Origin: Paracoccus benzoatiresistens
Lineage (GTDB): Bacteria > Pseudomonadota > Alphaproteobacteria > Rhodobacterales > Rhodobacteraceae
Direction: 5' to 3'
Assembly (NCBI RefSeq): GCF_026913015.1
Contig: NZ_JAPTYD010000008.1
Span: 1-64,000 of the forward strand
DNA length: 64,000 nt
Shown: positions 41,863 through 49,552 of the stretch, piece after piece
How positions within the stretch are numbered: the stretch's first letter is position 1
Layout: each line of letters opens with the position of its first letter
The notes under the pieces: model-generated
The model's input: the letters and a program-made list of their open reading frames with translations, nothing else
Told to the model about the DNA's origin: nothing
The model's database searches: none
Made by a program: the position numbers and the translations under genes

Positions 41863-41874
41863 TTGGATCCCATG

Positions 41875-41910
41875 AAAAAGCCGGGGAGCGGTCATTCTAC
41901 CGCGCCCCGG
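41875..41910 (-). terminator. Intrinsic terminator of fumC
   Basis: On the minus strand, CCGGGGCGCGGT pairs with ACCGCTCCCCGG (one internal CG/CT mismatch pair) over a six-base loop, followed by CTTTTT. It starts about 20 bases past the fumC stop and separates fumC from the DUF4169 gene. Confidence 0.8.
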
Positions 41911-41931
41911 CCCGATCGGGTCAAGCGGCGA

Positions 41932-43326
41932 TCAGCCCTTGGGGCTGATCATGTCCTCGGGGCGGACCACCCGGTCGAAGGTCTCGCCATCCACGAAGCC
42001 CAGGGCGATGGCTTCCTCGCGCAGGGTGGTGCCGTTCTTGTGCGCGGTCTTGGCAACCTTGGTGGCGTTGTCATAGCCGATGGTCGGCGCCAGGGCCGTC
42101 ACCAGCATCAGCGATTCCTTCATCAGCTTGTCGATCCGCGCGACATTGGCCTGCGTGCCCACGACCATGTTGTCGGTGAACGATCCAGCCGCATCGCCCA
42201 GAAGCTGCATCGACTGGATGACGTTGTAGGACATCATCGGGTTATAAACGTTCAGCTCGAAATGCCCTTGGCTGCCCGCAAAGCCGATAGCGGCGTCATT
42301 GCCCATGACATGGGCGCAGACCATGGTCAGCGCCTCGGCCTGGGTCGGATTGACCTTGCCCGGCATGATGGACGATCCAGGCTCGTTTTCCGGCAGGATC
42401 AGTTCGCCCAGACCCGAACGGGGGCCCGAGCCCAGCAGGCGCATGTCGTTGGCAATCTTGAACAAGGATGCCGCAATCGTCTTCAGCGCGCCCGAGAAGA
42501 AGACCATCGCGTCATGCGCCGCCAGGGCCTCGAACTTGTTCGGCGCGGTCACGAAAGGCAGGTCGGTGATCTTCGCGATCTCTGCCGCGATTGCCTTGTC
42601 CCAGCCTTTCTTGGTGTTCAGCCCGGTGCCGACGGCGGTGCCGCCCTGCGCCAGTTCATAGATGTCGGTCAGCGCCAGCTTCACCCGCTCGATGCCCTTC
42701 TGGACCTGATGGGCATAGCCGCCGAATTCCTGGCCCAGCGTCAGGGGCGTCGCATCCTGCGTGTGCGTGCGGCCGATCTTGATGATGTCCTTGAATTCCT
42801 CGGACTTCGCGACCAGGGCGTCGTGCAGCTTTTCAAGACCGGGGATCAGCGTGTCGCGGGCGACCATGCCGATGGCGACATGCATCGCGGTCGGGAAGGT
42901 GTCGTTCGACGACTGGCCCATGTTCACGTGGTCGTTCGGATGAACCGGCTTCTTCGAACCCAGTTCGCCGCCCAGGATCTCGATGGCGCGGTTCGAGATC
43001 ACCTCGTTGGCATTCATGTTCGACTGCGTGCCGGAACCGGTCTGCCAGACGACCAGCGGGAAGTTGTCATCAAACTTGCCCTCGAAGACCTCGGTCGCGG
43101 CCTGCTCCATCGCCTTGCCGATGGCCGGGTCCAGATCGCCATTGGCCTGGTTCACGCGTGCCGCCGCCAGCTTGATCGCCCCAAGCGCGCGGATGATCGC
43201 CACCGGCTGGCGTTCCCAGCCGATGGGAAAGTTCTGGATCGATCGCTGCGTCTGCGCGCCCCAGTATTTGCTGGCATCAACCTCAAGCGGGCCAAAGCTG
43301 TCGGTTTCGGTGCGGGTCTTGGTCAT
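41932..43326 (-). CDS. fumC: Fumarase C (class II fumarate hydratase)
   Basis: FumC interconverts fumarate and malate in the TCA cycle without an Fe-S cluster. The 464-residue protein has [31 protein letters not shown] and the family signature [13 protein letters not shown] with the flexible catalytic loop. Length is normal. ATG 43326 is a clean start. It stands as a single gene ended by a strong terminator. Confidence 0.97.
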   Translation of the reverse strand: MTKTRTETDSFGPLEVDASKYWGAQTQRSIQNFPIGWERQPVAIIRALGAIKLAAARVNQANGDLDPAIGKAMEQAATEVFEGKFDDNFPLVVWQTGSGTQSNMNANEVISNRAIEILGGELGSKKPVHPNDHVNMGQSSNDTFPTAMHVAIGMVARDTLIPGLEKLHDALVAKSEEFKDIIKIGRTHTQDATPLTLGQEFGGYAHQVQKGIERVKLALTDIYELAQGGTAVGTGLNTKKGWDKAIAAEIAKITDLPFVTAPNKFEALAAHDAMVFFSGALKTIAASLFKIANDMRLLGSGPRSGLGELILPENEPGSSIMPGKVNPTQAEALTMVCAHVMGNDAAIGFAGSQGHFELNVYNPMMSYNVIQSMQLLGDAAGSFTDNMVVGTQANVARIDKLMKESLMLVTALAPTIGYDNATKVAKTAHKNGTTLREEAIALGFVDGETFDRVVRPEDMISPKG

Positions 43327-43406
43327 CGGAAGGCTCCCTCGCGGTTTGGCGCGGTTCTAGCCGCCGCGAGGCCGATAGGCAATCGGTATGCAACAGTATG
43401 CCGGGA

Positions 43407-44249
43407 TCAGGCAAACAGCATGCCGTCCAGTTCGTTCCCCTGCTCATCGACGGGGTGGCACCAGACGCGGAAGTTGGTCAGGGCATGGGGGCCGAAGCTG
43501 TTGATCAGCGGCACGTCGGCCGCGTCCAGACCGCGCGCCACCACCACGCGGCCGATGCGGCGCTGGTTGTTGCGGGGATCAAAGGTCCACCACTTGCCGC
43601 CCAGGAACACCTCGATCCAAGCCGCGAAGTCCATGGGCGCGGCGGCGGCGGGCACGCCGATATCGCCGACATAGCCGTTGACATAGCGCGCCGGGATGTT
43701 CAGCGCGCGCAGATAGGCCAGTGTCAGATGCGCGAAGTCGCGGCAGACGGCCACGCCATCGCTGCGGGCGCTGGCCGCGGTGCGGAACTGCGATGCCAGC
43801 TTGTAGTCGAAGACCATGCTGCCGTTCACGTGATCGACGATATGCTGGACCCGGTTCCAGCCCGGCGCGACATTGCCGAACAACGCCCAGGCCTCGTCGC
43901 TGACCAGATCCGTCTCGACATAGCGGGATGCGGTCAGAAAGCCCAGAACCTCGGGGGGCAGGGCCTCGACTGGCCATTCGGCGGCATTGAAGTCGGCCTC
44001 GTCGCGCGCGCCGGGGTCGTTGAGGGTGATGTCGCTGAAAATCGTGAAAGTGCCCGCCGGCGCCACCATGCGCCGGCAGATATTGCCAAAACGATCGACA
44101 TAGTTCTGGACCGGGACATGGGGCGTCGTCCTGAAATCTTCGGGAAAGACATAGTCCCGGTGGCGCGCCGCCTCTGGGGTCGTCAGACTGATCAGCGGCG
44201 TGTCCTGCGACACCTGAATCGTCATCTCGTGCCCGATCCGGATACGCAT
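43407..44249 (-). CDS. Transglutaminase-like family protein
   Basis: The 280-residue protein has the catalytic-cysteine region of transglutaminase-like proteins, DGVAVCRDFAHLTLAYLRAL, followed by YVNGYVGDIG and then DFAAWIEVFLGGKWWTFDPRN. In many relatives a histidine precedes AWxEV; here that place is alanine (DFAAW), so either this subfamily uses another residue or activity is altered. The N-terminal 130 residues form the usual beta-rich leading domain. ATG 44249 overlaps the OsmC stop (ATGA). Role unknown, perhaps a cysteine peptidase. Confidence 0.8.
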   Translation of the reverse strand: MRIRIGHEMTIQVSQDTPLISLTTPEAARHRDYVFPEDFRTTPHVPVQNYVDRFGNICRRMVAPAGTFTIFSDITLNDPGARDEADFNAAEWPVEALPPEVLGFLTASRYVETDLVSDEAWALFGNVAPGWNRVQHIVDHVNGSMVFDYKLASQFRTAASARSDGVAVCRDFAHLTLAYLRALNIPARYVNGYVGDIGVPAAAAPMDFAAWIEVFLGGKWWTFDPRNNQRRIGRVVVARGLDAADVPLINSFGPHALTNFRVWCHPVDEQGNELDGMLFA

Positions 44250-44671
44250 CACGCGACCGTCGCGTCCATGGTGACCTCGGCGTTCAGCAGTTTGGAAATC
44301 GGGCAGCCCGCCTTGGCCTTCTGCGCCAGTTCCTCGATCCGCGCCTTGTCGCCATCGCCCGAGATGCGGGTGACCAGATGCGCCTTGGTGACCGAGAAGC
44401 CCTCGCCGTCCTTTTCCAGCGTGATCTTCGAGGTGGTCTCGATCGAGATGTTGCCGATGCCCGCCCCGGACATTTCGTTGGACAGGGCCATGCTGAAGCA
44501 GGCGGCATGGGCCGCGCCGATCAGTTCCTCGGGATTGGTGCCGGGCTCATCGCCGAAGCGCTTGTTGAAGCCGTAGGGCAGGCCGTTCAGTGCGCCCGAC
44601 TGGGTCGATACCGTGCCCGTGCCATCCTTCAGCCCGCCTTGCCATGCGGCCGATCCGCTGCGTGTGAACAT
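44249..44671 (-). CDS. OsmC family peroxide reductase
   Basis: The 140-residue protein is an OsmC-type thiol peroxidase. The two catalytic cysteines lie in AAHAACFSMAL and KAGCPISKLL, about 70 residues apart, and the N-terminal WQGGLKDGTGTVS is typical. These dimers reduce organic hydroperoxides. The gene is translationally coupled to the transglutaminase-like gene behind it. Confidence 0.93.
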   Translation of the reverse strand: MFTRSGSAAWQGGLKDGTGTVSTQSGALNGLPYGFNKRFGDEPGTNPEELIGAAHAACFSMALSNEMSGAGIGNISIETTSKITLEKDGEGFSVTKAHLVTRISGDGDKARIEELAQKAKAGCPISKLLNAEVTMDATVA

Positions 44672-44747
44672 GCCTGGTCCTCCATGCGTTCATGCTTTCG
44701 CATGTCGAACGCAGCGGCAAGGCTTCGGTTCAGACATGGGGCAAATA

Positions 44748-45905
44748 TCAGCGGTTCGGCAGCAGCCGCTGATGTTCGGCGATGGCAAAGCGGTCGGTCA
44801 TGCCTGCGACGTAATCAAGGACGACACGGGCGCATTGCGTCTCGTCCCCTGCAGCCCTGGCGACCTGGCACCAATGGTCGGGCATCTGCGACGGGTCGTG
44901 CAGGAACAGCGGGAACAGGTCGTTCAGCATCGCGGTGACATTGCTGCGCTCCACCACGACCGAGGGCGCGCGATACATGCGCGTGAACAGAAAGGACTTG
45001 ATCGCCTTGATGTTCTGGTAAAGCGGCTTTGAAAAGCGGATGATCGGCCCCTCCATGTCGCGGATTTCCTGCGCCGACTGCGGCTGCAGCCCGGCAAGCC
45101 GGTTCTGGGCGACGGCGATCACGTCTTCCACCATGACGCCAAAGACGCGGCGCAAGGCCTCGTATCGGCGGCGGGTGGGATCCAGGCCCGGATAAAGGCG
45201 GTCCACCTCGGCGAAGGCGGGGCCCACGACGGGCAGTTCGGCCAGTTCGTCCTCGGTGAACAGCTCAGCGCGCAGGCCGTCATGCAGGTCGTGGTGGTTG
45301 TAGGCCACGTCGTCGGCCACGGCCGCCACCTGAGCTTCGGCGCTGGCATTGGTGTGCAGTTCCAGATCCCAGGTGGCATTCACCTCGGCCAGGGCATAGG
45401 GCAGGGGGCCGGTGACGGGACCGTTATGCTTGGCAATGCCTTCCAGCGCCTCCCATGTCAGGTTCAGCCCGTCGAAATCGGCATAGTGCCGCTCCAGCCG
45501 GGTCACGATCCGCAGGGCCTGCGCATTGTGGTCGAACCCGCCATAAGGCTGCATCAGCGCGGCAAGCGCATCCTCTCCGGTATGGCCGAAGGGGGGATGG
45601 CCCAGGTCATGGGCCAGGGCAACGGTTTCGGCCAGGTCGGTGTTCAGGCCAAGCGCCCCGGCGATCGTGCGGGCGACCTGCGCGACCTCGATCGTGTGGG
45701 TCAGGCGGGTGCGGAAGTAGTCGCCGCGATAGGCCTCGCCGTCATGCTCGACAAAGACCTGGGTCTTGTGCTTCAGCCGGCGGAAGGCGCTGGAATGGAT
45801 GATGCGGTCGCGGTCGCGCTGCCAGGGGCTGCGGAAGGTGGACATCCGTTCCGAATGCAGCCGCCCACGGCTGGCATCGGGATGGCAGGCATAGGGCGCG
45901 GTCAC
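44748..45905 (-). CDS. dgt: dGTP triphosphohydrolase-like HD enzyme
   Basis: Dgt-type enzymes hydrolyse dNTPs to nucleoside and triphosphate. The HD-domain metal ligands are in RTRLTHTIEVAQVARTI, AHDLGHPPFGHTGE and further DDVAYNHHDL. RIIHSSAFRRLKHKTQVF is a family hallmark. From GTG 45905 the protein has 385 residues and begins TAPYACHPDASRGR, like its relatives. Longer frames would run into the divergent IscA-type gene. The divergent spacer is only 75 bases. Confidence 0.93.
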   Translation of the reverse strand: MTAPYACHPDASRGRLHSERMSTFRSPWQRDRDRIIHSSAFRRLKHKTQVFVEHDGEAYRGDYFRTRLTHTIEVAQVARTIAGALGLNTDLAETVALAHDLGHPPFGHTGEDALAALMQPYGGFDHNAQALRIVTRLERHYADFDGLNLTWEALEGIAKHNGPVTGPLPYALAEVNATWDLELHTNASAEAQVAAVADDVAYNHHDLHDGLRAELFTEDELAELPVVGPAFAEVDRLYPGLDPTRRRYEALRRVFGVMVEDVIAVAQNRLAGLQPQSAQEIRDMEGPIIRFSKPLYQNIKAIKSFLFTRMYRAPSVVVERSNVTAMLNDLFPLFLHDPSQMPDHWCQVARAAGDETQCARVVLDYVAGMTDRFAIAEHQRLLPNR

Positions 45906-45980
45906 GGTGGCGAAGCCTTCCTTGCAACAGGTGCTGTGGACCCTATATTTAGGGCCTGCCGACGAAAACGGGAACGCCCC

Positions 45981-46304
45981 ATGAACCTGCCGCCGAAAGT
46001 CACAGAACGCGCCTTTGCCCGTCTGGCCGAGATCAACGATTCGGGCGAGGTTCGCCCGCTGCGCGTGGCCGTCGCAGGCGGCGGCTGTTCCGGCTTTCAA
46101 TATGACATCCGCCTGGACCAGGCCGAGGCGGACGACCTGGTGCTGGAAGGCGCAGGCCAGAAGGTGGTGGTTGACCCCGTCTCGCTGCCCTACCTGGCCG
46201 GGGCAACCATCGACTTTGCCGACGAGCTGATCGGGGCGCGCTTCGTCATCGACAACCCGAATGCCTCCTCAAGCTGCGGCTGCGGCACCTCCTTCTCCGT
46301 CTAG
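45981..46304 (+). CDS. IscA/ErpA-type Fe-S carrier protein
   Basis: The 107-residue A-type carrier has the three conserved cysteines in AGGGCSGFQY and SSSCGCGTSFSV, and the ATIDFADELIGARFVIDNPN block. A-type proteins receive Fe-S clusters from the SufBCD or Isc scaffold and hand them to apo-enzymes. ErpA is the closest type by appearance, but IscA cannot be excluded. It is encoded away from the suf run, which lacks a SufA. The stop overlaps that of the convergent gene. Confidence 0.93.
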   Translation: MNLPPKVTERAFARLAEINDSGEVRPLRVAVAGGGCSGFQYDIRLDQAEADDLVLEGAGQKVVVDPVSLPYLAGATIDFADELIGARFVIDNPNASSSCGCGTSFSV

Positions 46305-46942
46305 GGGCAGACCTGGCTGCGGGTGTCCACCTGGATGTCCAAGTCGCGCAGGCCGGGCGCGGGCAAGCGGTTGGTGTTTACCTCGGGTTCTTCGTCCTGC
46401 TCGATATCCAACTTGCGCAGGCCTGACGTCGTCAGGCGTTTGATGGCTGTCTCGCGTTCCTCGTCCAAGTGGATAATCTCGCTTGTCACGTACAGGTCCT
46501 GACACTGATCCAGGGGCCCGGTCGACGCTATCTGCATCCGCCCCTCGTGTTCAGCAAGCCGGACGATATAGCCGTGCCTGCGCGCGACGCCGGAGCCGAA
46601 GGTCATCGGTTCGTCCACGCCGGTCCATTCGGTATCCGGGCCGAACAGGGTGTCGCCGCCTTGCCATTCCCGGCCATGGGCAAAGCGGACATGCCAGCTG
46701 CCGGGCGGCACGAGCAGGCGGAAGAAGGTGCCGCCGTGGATATAGCCCGCCATCACCGGGTCGCCCCCGTCGGGCGGGACCAGGAAGACCACGTAATCCT
46801 GCCCCGGTTCAGTCCCGACAACCAGTGGCAGGGTCGCCGGCAAGCCGCTGCGGTTCCACATCAGGCCCGCGCGCGGCCGGTCCTGGGCCCAGGCCGGCAA
46901 GGCCAGGGCGATCACCAGCAGCAGGGCAAGCAGGTGGCGCAT
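46301..46942 (-). CDS. Exported protein of unknown function with a tandem C-terminal repeat
   Basis: The 213-residue product starts with a signal peptide (RHLLALLLVIALALPAWAQ). A domain of about 140 residues follows, with VPPDGGDPVMAGYIHGGTFF and PPGSWHVRFAHGREWQG. The end has two copies of an R-L-x-x-x-G-L-R-x-L-D-I unit, RLTTSGLRKLDIEQD then RLPAPGLRDLDIQVD, about 22 residues apart. I do not recognise the protein. Probably periplasmic; a cysteine at the C-terminus (SQVCP) could pair with another near residue 155. Confidence 0.65.
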   Translation of the reverse strand: MRHLLALLLVIALALPAWAQDRPRAGLMWNRSGLPATLPLVVGTEPGQDYVVFLVPPDGGDPVMAGYIHGGTFFRLLVPPGSWHVRFAHGREWQGGDTLFGPDTEWTGVDEPMTFGSGVARRHGYIVRLAEHEGRMQIASTGPLDQCQDLYVTSEIIHLDEERETAIKRLTTSGLRKLDIEQDEEPEVNTNRLPAPGLRDLDIQVDTRSQVCP

Positions 46943-46994
46943 GGGACCATGGTAGCGGCCCGTCCCCCGGTTGCCAATCGCCGCGAGGTCGCTA

Positions 46995-47792
46995 ATGATG
47001 CCGGCCATGAAGATCGCGACATTCAACATCAACGGCGTCAAGGCCCGCATCCAGGCCCTGACGGACTGGCTGGCCGGATCGGCGGCCGATCTGGTCGTCC
47101 TGCAGGAAATCAAGTCCGTGGACGAGGCCTTCCCCCGGTCCCATTTCGAGGATCTGGGCTGGACGGTCGAAACCCACGGGCAAAAGGGCTTCAACGGCGT
47201 GGCGATCCTGTCCCGGCTGCCGCTTGAGGACGTGACCCGGGGCCTTCCCGGCGACGATGCCGACGAACAGGCCCGCTATATCGAGGCGACGGTGGTGGGC
47301 GCCACGGCCGTGCGCATCGCCGGGCTGTATCTGCCCAACGGCAACCCCGCGCCGGGCCCGAAATACGACTACAAGCTGGCCTGGATGGAGCGCCTGCGCC
47401 AGCGTGGCGAGGAACTGCTCGCCAGCGAAATGCCGGTGGTGATGCTGGGCGATTTCAACATCATCCCCGAACCGCGCGATGCCGCGCGGCCGCAGGCCTG
47501 GACCGAGGACGCCTTGTTCCTGCCCGAAAGCCGCGCGGCCTTCCGGCGGATCGTCAACCAGGGCTGGACCGATGCGGTTCGTATCCGCGATCCATGGTCG
47601 TCACGCGGCCCGTTCACCTTCTGGGACTATCAGGCGGGTTCCTGGAGCAGGGACGACGGCATCCGCATCGACCACCTGCTGCTGTCGCCGCAGGCCGCCG
47701 ACCTGCTGGTCGAAACCGGCATCGACAAGGAAGCCCGCGCGGCCGAGAAGCCCAGCGACCATGTTCCCGTCTGGGTGCGGCTGGCGGCCTAG
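46995..47792 (+). CDS. xthA: Exodeoxyribonuclease III (AP endonuclease)
   Basis: This EEP-fold enzyme cuts DNA at abasic sites and trims 3' ends. The 265-residue protein has KIATFNINGVKARIQALTDW, the metal-binding LQEIK, active-site GLYLPNGNPAPGPKYDYKL, MLGDFNIIPEP and the terminal SDHVPVWV histidine. ATG 46995 is favoured by GAGG six bases upstream; the family-standard start is ATG 47007 (four residues shorter), so either may be used. The stop overlaps that of the CDF gene. Confidence 0.95.
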   Translation: MMPAMKIATFNINGVKARIQALTDWLAGSAADLVVLQEIKSVDEAFPRSHFEDLGWTVETHGQKGFNGVAILSRLPLEDVTRGLPGDDADEQARYIEATVVGATAVRIAGLYLPNGNPAPGPKYDYKLAWMERLRQRGEELLASEMPVVMLGDFNIIPEPRDAARPQAWTEDALFLPESRAAFRRIVNQGWTDAVRIRDPWSSRGPFTFWDYQAGSWSRDDGIRIDHLLLSPQAADLLVETGIDKEARAAEKPSDHVPVWVRLAA

Positions 47793-48676
47793 AGGACCAG
47801 CACGCCCGAATGCTTGGCCTTGTGTTCGGGTTCGACATGAATGGTGATCTGCGCGTCATCCAGCCGCCGCTTCAGCGCCGCCTCGATCCGATCGCAGATC
47901 ACATGGGCCTCGGCCACCGAGGTATCGCCGTCCACGACCAGATGAAAGTCGATGAATGTCATGCTGCCGGCATGGCGGGTGCGCAGGTCATGGGCCTCGA
48001 TCGCGCCCTCCGCCTGGTCCGAGATGGTGCTGCGGATCGCATGCAACATGTCGTCCGACACGGCTTCGTCCATCAGCCCGCCCAGCGAGGCCGTCATGAC
48101 CTTCCAGCCGGACCACAGGATGTTGACCGCGACCACCGCCGCCAGGATCGGGTCAAGGATCGCGTGACCCGTGACGATGGCCAGCAGCACGCCCACGATC
48201 ACCCCGGCCGATGTGACGACATCCGACAACAGGTGCTTCCCGTCGGCAACCAGCGCCGGGGACCTCAGCCTGCGACCCTGGTTCAGCAGCACCCAGCACC
48301 ATCCCGCATTGATCGCGCTGGCGGCGACGTTGATCAGCAGGCCCTCCATCGGCGCATCCAGCGGGCGGGGCGCCATGATGCCCTGGAAGGCTTCTTCCAG
48401 GATCAGCAGGGCGGCCACGATGATCATCACGCCTTCCAGCACGGCGCTGAGGAATTCGGCCTTGTGATGGCCATAAGGGTGGCTCTGGTCCGCCGGGCGC
48501 TGCGCGATGCGGATGGCGATCAGTGCGGCAAGGGCCGTGGCGACGTTGACCGTGCTCTCCAGGGCGTCCGACAGCAGAGCGACAGACCCGGTCACCCGCC
48601 AGGCCAGGGTCTTGAGCCCAAGCACCACGATCCCGACAATGATGCTGCCCAGGGCAATCTTCAGGGTGCGGTTCAT
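47789..48676 (-). CDS. Cation diffusion facilitator family metal exporter
   Basis: The 295-residue CDF protein has six helices. The metal-site motifs are [14 protein letters not shown] in helix 2, with the first aspartate, and [15 protein letters not shown] in helix 5 (HxxxD). The cytoplasmic domain follows, with [12 protein letters not shown] and MEGP-like dimer contacts. CDF pumps move zinc, iron or other divalent metals out with proton exchange. HxxxD in helix 5 with D in helix 2 is compatible with zinc or a broad range. Metal not determinable here. Confidence 0.92.
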   Translation of the reverse strand: MNRTLKIALGSIIVGIVVLGLKTLAWRVTGSVALLSDALESTVNVATALAALIAIRIAQRPADQSHPYGHHKAEFLSAVLEGVMIIVAALLILEEAFQGIMAPRPLDAPMEGLLINVAASAINAGWCWVLLNQGRRLRSPALVADGKHLLSDVVTSAGVIVGVLLAIVTGHAILDPILAAVVAVNILWSGWKVMTASLGGLMDEAVSDDMLHAIRSTISDQAEGAIEAHDLRTRHAGSMTFIDFHLVVDGDTSVAEAHVICDRIEAALKRRLDDAQITIHVEPEHKAKHSGVLVL

Positions 48677-48792
48677 TGCGACGTTCCTTCGATCCTGCCC
48701 TCCCGTCGCGGTGCATCTGGCAGGTTATCGGTCCAGTTGCAACTGGAAAGGGGAATGGACGCTGGCTGCAGGCTCGGCTATCGGCACCACGC

Positions 48793-49281
48793 ATGCAGGC
48801 CATCGCCGTCTATATCCTTGCCGCATTGGCCGAAATCTCCGGCTGCTTCGCCTTCTGGGCATGGTTCCGGCTGGGCCGATCCGCCCTGTGGCTGGCCCCC
48901 GGCGTGGCGTCCCTGGCGCTTTTTGCCTGGCTCCTGTCGCTCAGCCCCGCAGATCAGGCGGGCCGCGCCCATGCGGCCTATGGCGGCGTCTATATCGCCG
49001 CCTCGCTTGTGTGGCTGTGGCTTGCCGAGGGGCGCCGCCCTGACCCTTGGGATCTGCTAGGCGCCACCATCTGCCTGGCGGGTCAGCGGTCCCCGTCGTC
49101 GGGGTATTCGTCGTCATCCCCAAAGCGGGCGTCGTCGGCATATTCGTCCTCGCCCTCGTTGACGTACTTGCCGCTGAGCGCGATGGAATGGTTGTCATGG
49201 GTAGGGTCCATGACCACGTCCGAGGGGATCTCTCCGGCCAGCCATTCGCGCACTTCCTCGCGGATCTCGGACGGCTCCTGA
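48793..49281 (+). pseudogene. ynfA: ynfA (UPF0060) with a lost 3' end, running into antisense of the next gene
   Basis: Residues 1-96 match the YnfA family of small four-helix membrane proteins: [19 protein letters not shown], then [21 protein letters not shown] and [15 protein letters not shown]. Family members end about ten residues later with an AIIxFxPR tail. Here the frame instead continues as [18 protein letters not shown] for 66 foreign residues, all antisense to the CsbD-like gene at 49083. The junction near 49080 therefore looks like a deletion that joined ynfA to the tail of a convergent gene and removed the end of helix 4. It may still be made as a 162-residue fusion; function is doubtful. 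Confidence 0.7.
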
Positions 49282-49424
49282 CCGGTCGCCTCGGCCAGGT
49301 AGGCCACGAAGGCGCGCTGGTCACCATCGATCTCGTCCAGGTCCACCTCGTCAACCTCGGGCCATTTTTCCACGATGGCTTCGTAGAAGGCGGCCCAGTT
49401 CTGTTGCACGTGCTGCCATTTCAT
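49083..49424 (-). CDS. CsbD-like small acidic protein
   Basis: The 113-residue protein begins [20 protein letters not shown], then [19 protein letters not shown] and [11 protein letters not shown]. This W-x-x-x-x-x-N-W ... W ... D-x-I-x-G-x-R ladder is the CsbD four-helix pattern, so I place residues 1-65 there. The remaining 45 residues are very acidic and end [20 protein letters not shown]. CsbD proteins are induced by general stress and have no known activity. ATG 49424 shares a base with the TGA of the entericidin-like gene, so the two are coupled. Confidence 0.7.
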   Translation of the reverse strand: MKWQHVQQNWAAFYEAIVEKWPEVDEVDLDEIDGDQRAFVAYLAEATGQEPSEIREEVREWLAGEIPSDVVMDPTHDNHSIALSGKYVNEGEDEYADDARFGDDDEYPDDGDR

Positions 49425-49552
49425 CAGTATCCGCCTCCCATTGAGGACTGTGCCCAAGTTGCCATGCCGGTGATATCCTCGCCGACGCCTGCCATTGTAT
49501 TGCATCCAGCCAGCATCATGCAGGCCAGAGCCAAGCCTATCACTGCTCTCAT
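49424..49552 (-). CDS. Entericidin-like small lipoprotein (42 residues)
   Basis: This tiny gene lies between yejA and the CsbD-like gene. It has a lipoprotein signal, RAVIGLALACMMLAGC, with lipobox LAGC, and then NTMAGVGEDITGMATWAQSS. The N-T-x-x-G-x-G-x-D-I core is the hallmark of entericidin EcnA/EcnB peptides, lipoproteins linked to stress and cell death in other bacteria. Its ATG overlaps the yejA stop (ATGA) and its TGA overlaps the next ATG (TGATG), so all three genes are translationally chained. There is no antidote-toxin pair; only one entericidin is seen. Confidence 0.85.
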   Translation of the reverse strand: MRAVIGLALACMMLAGCNTMAGVGEDITGMATWAQSSMGGGY

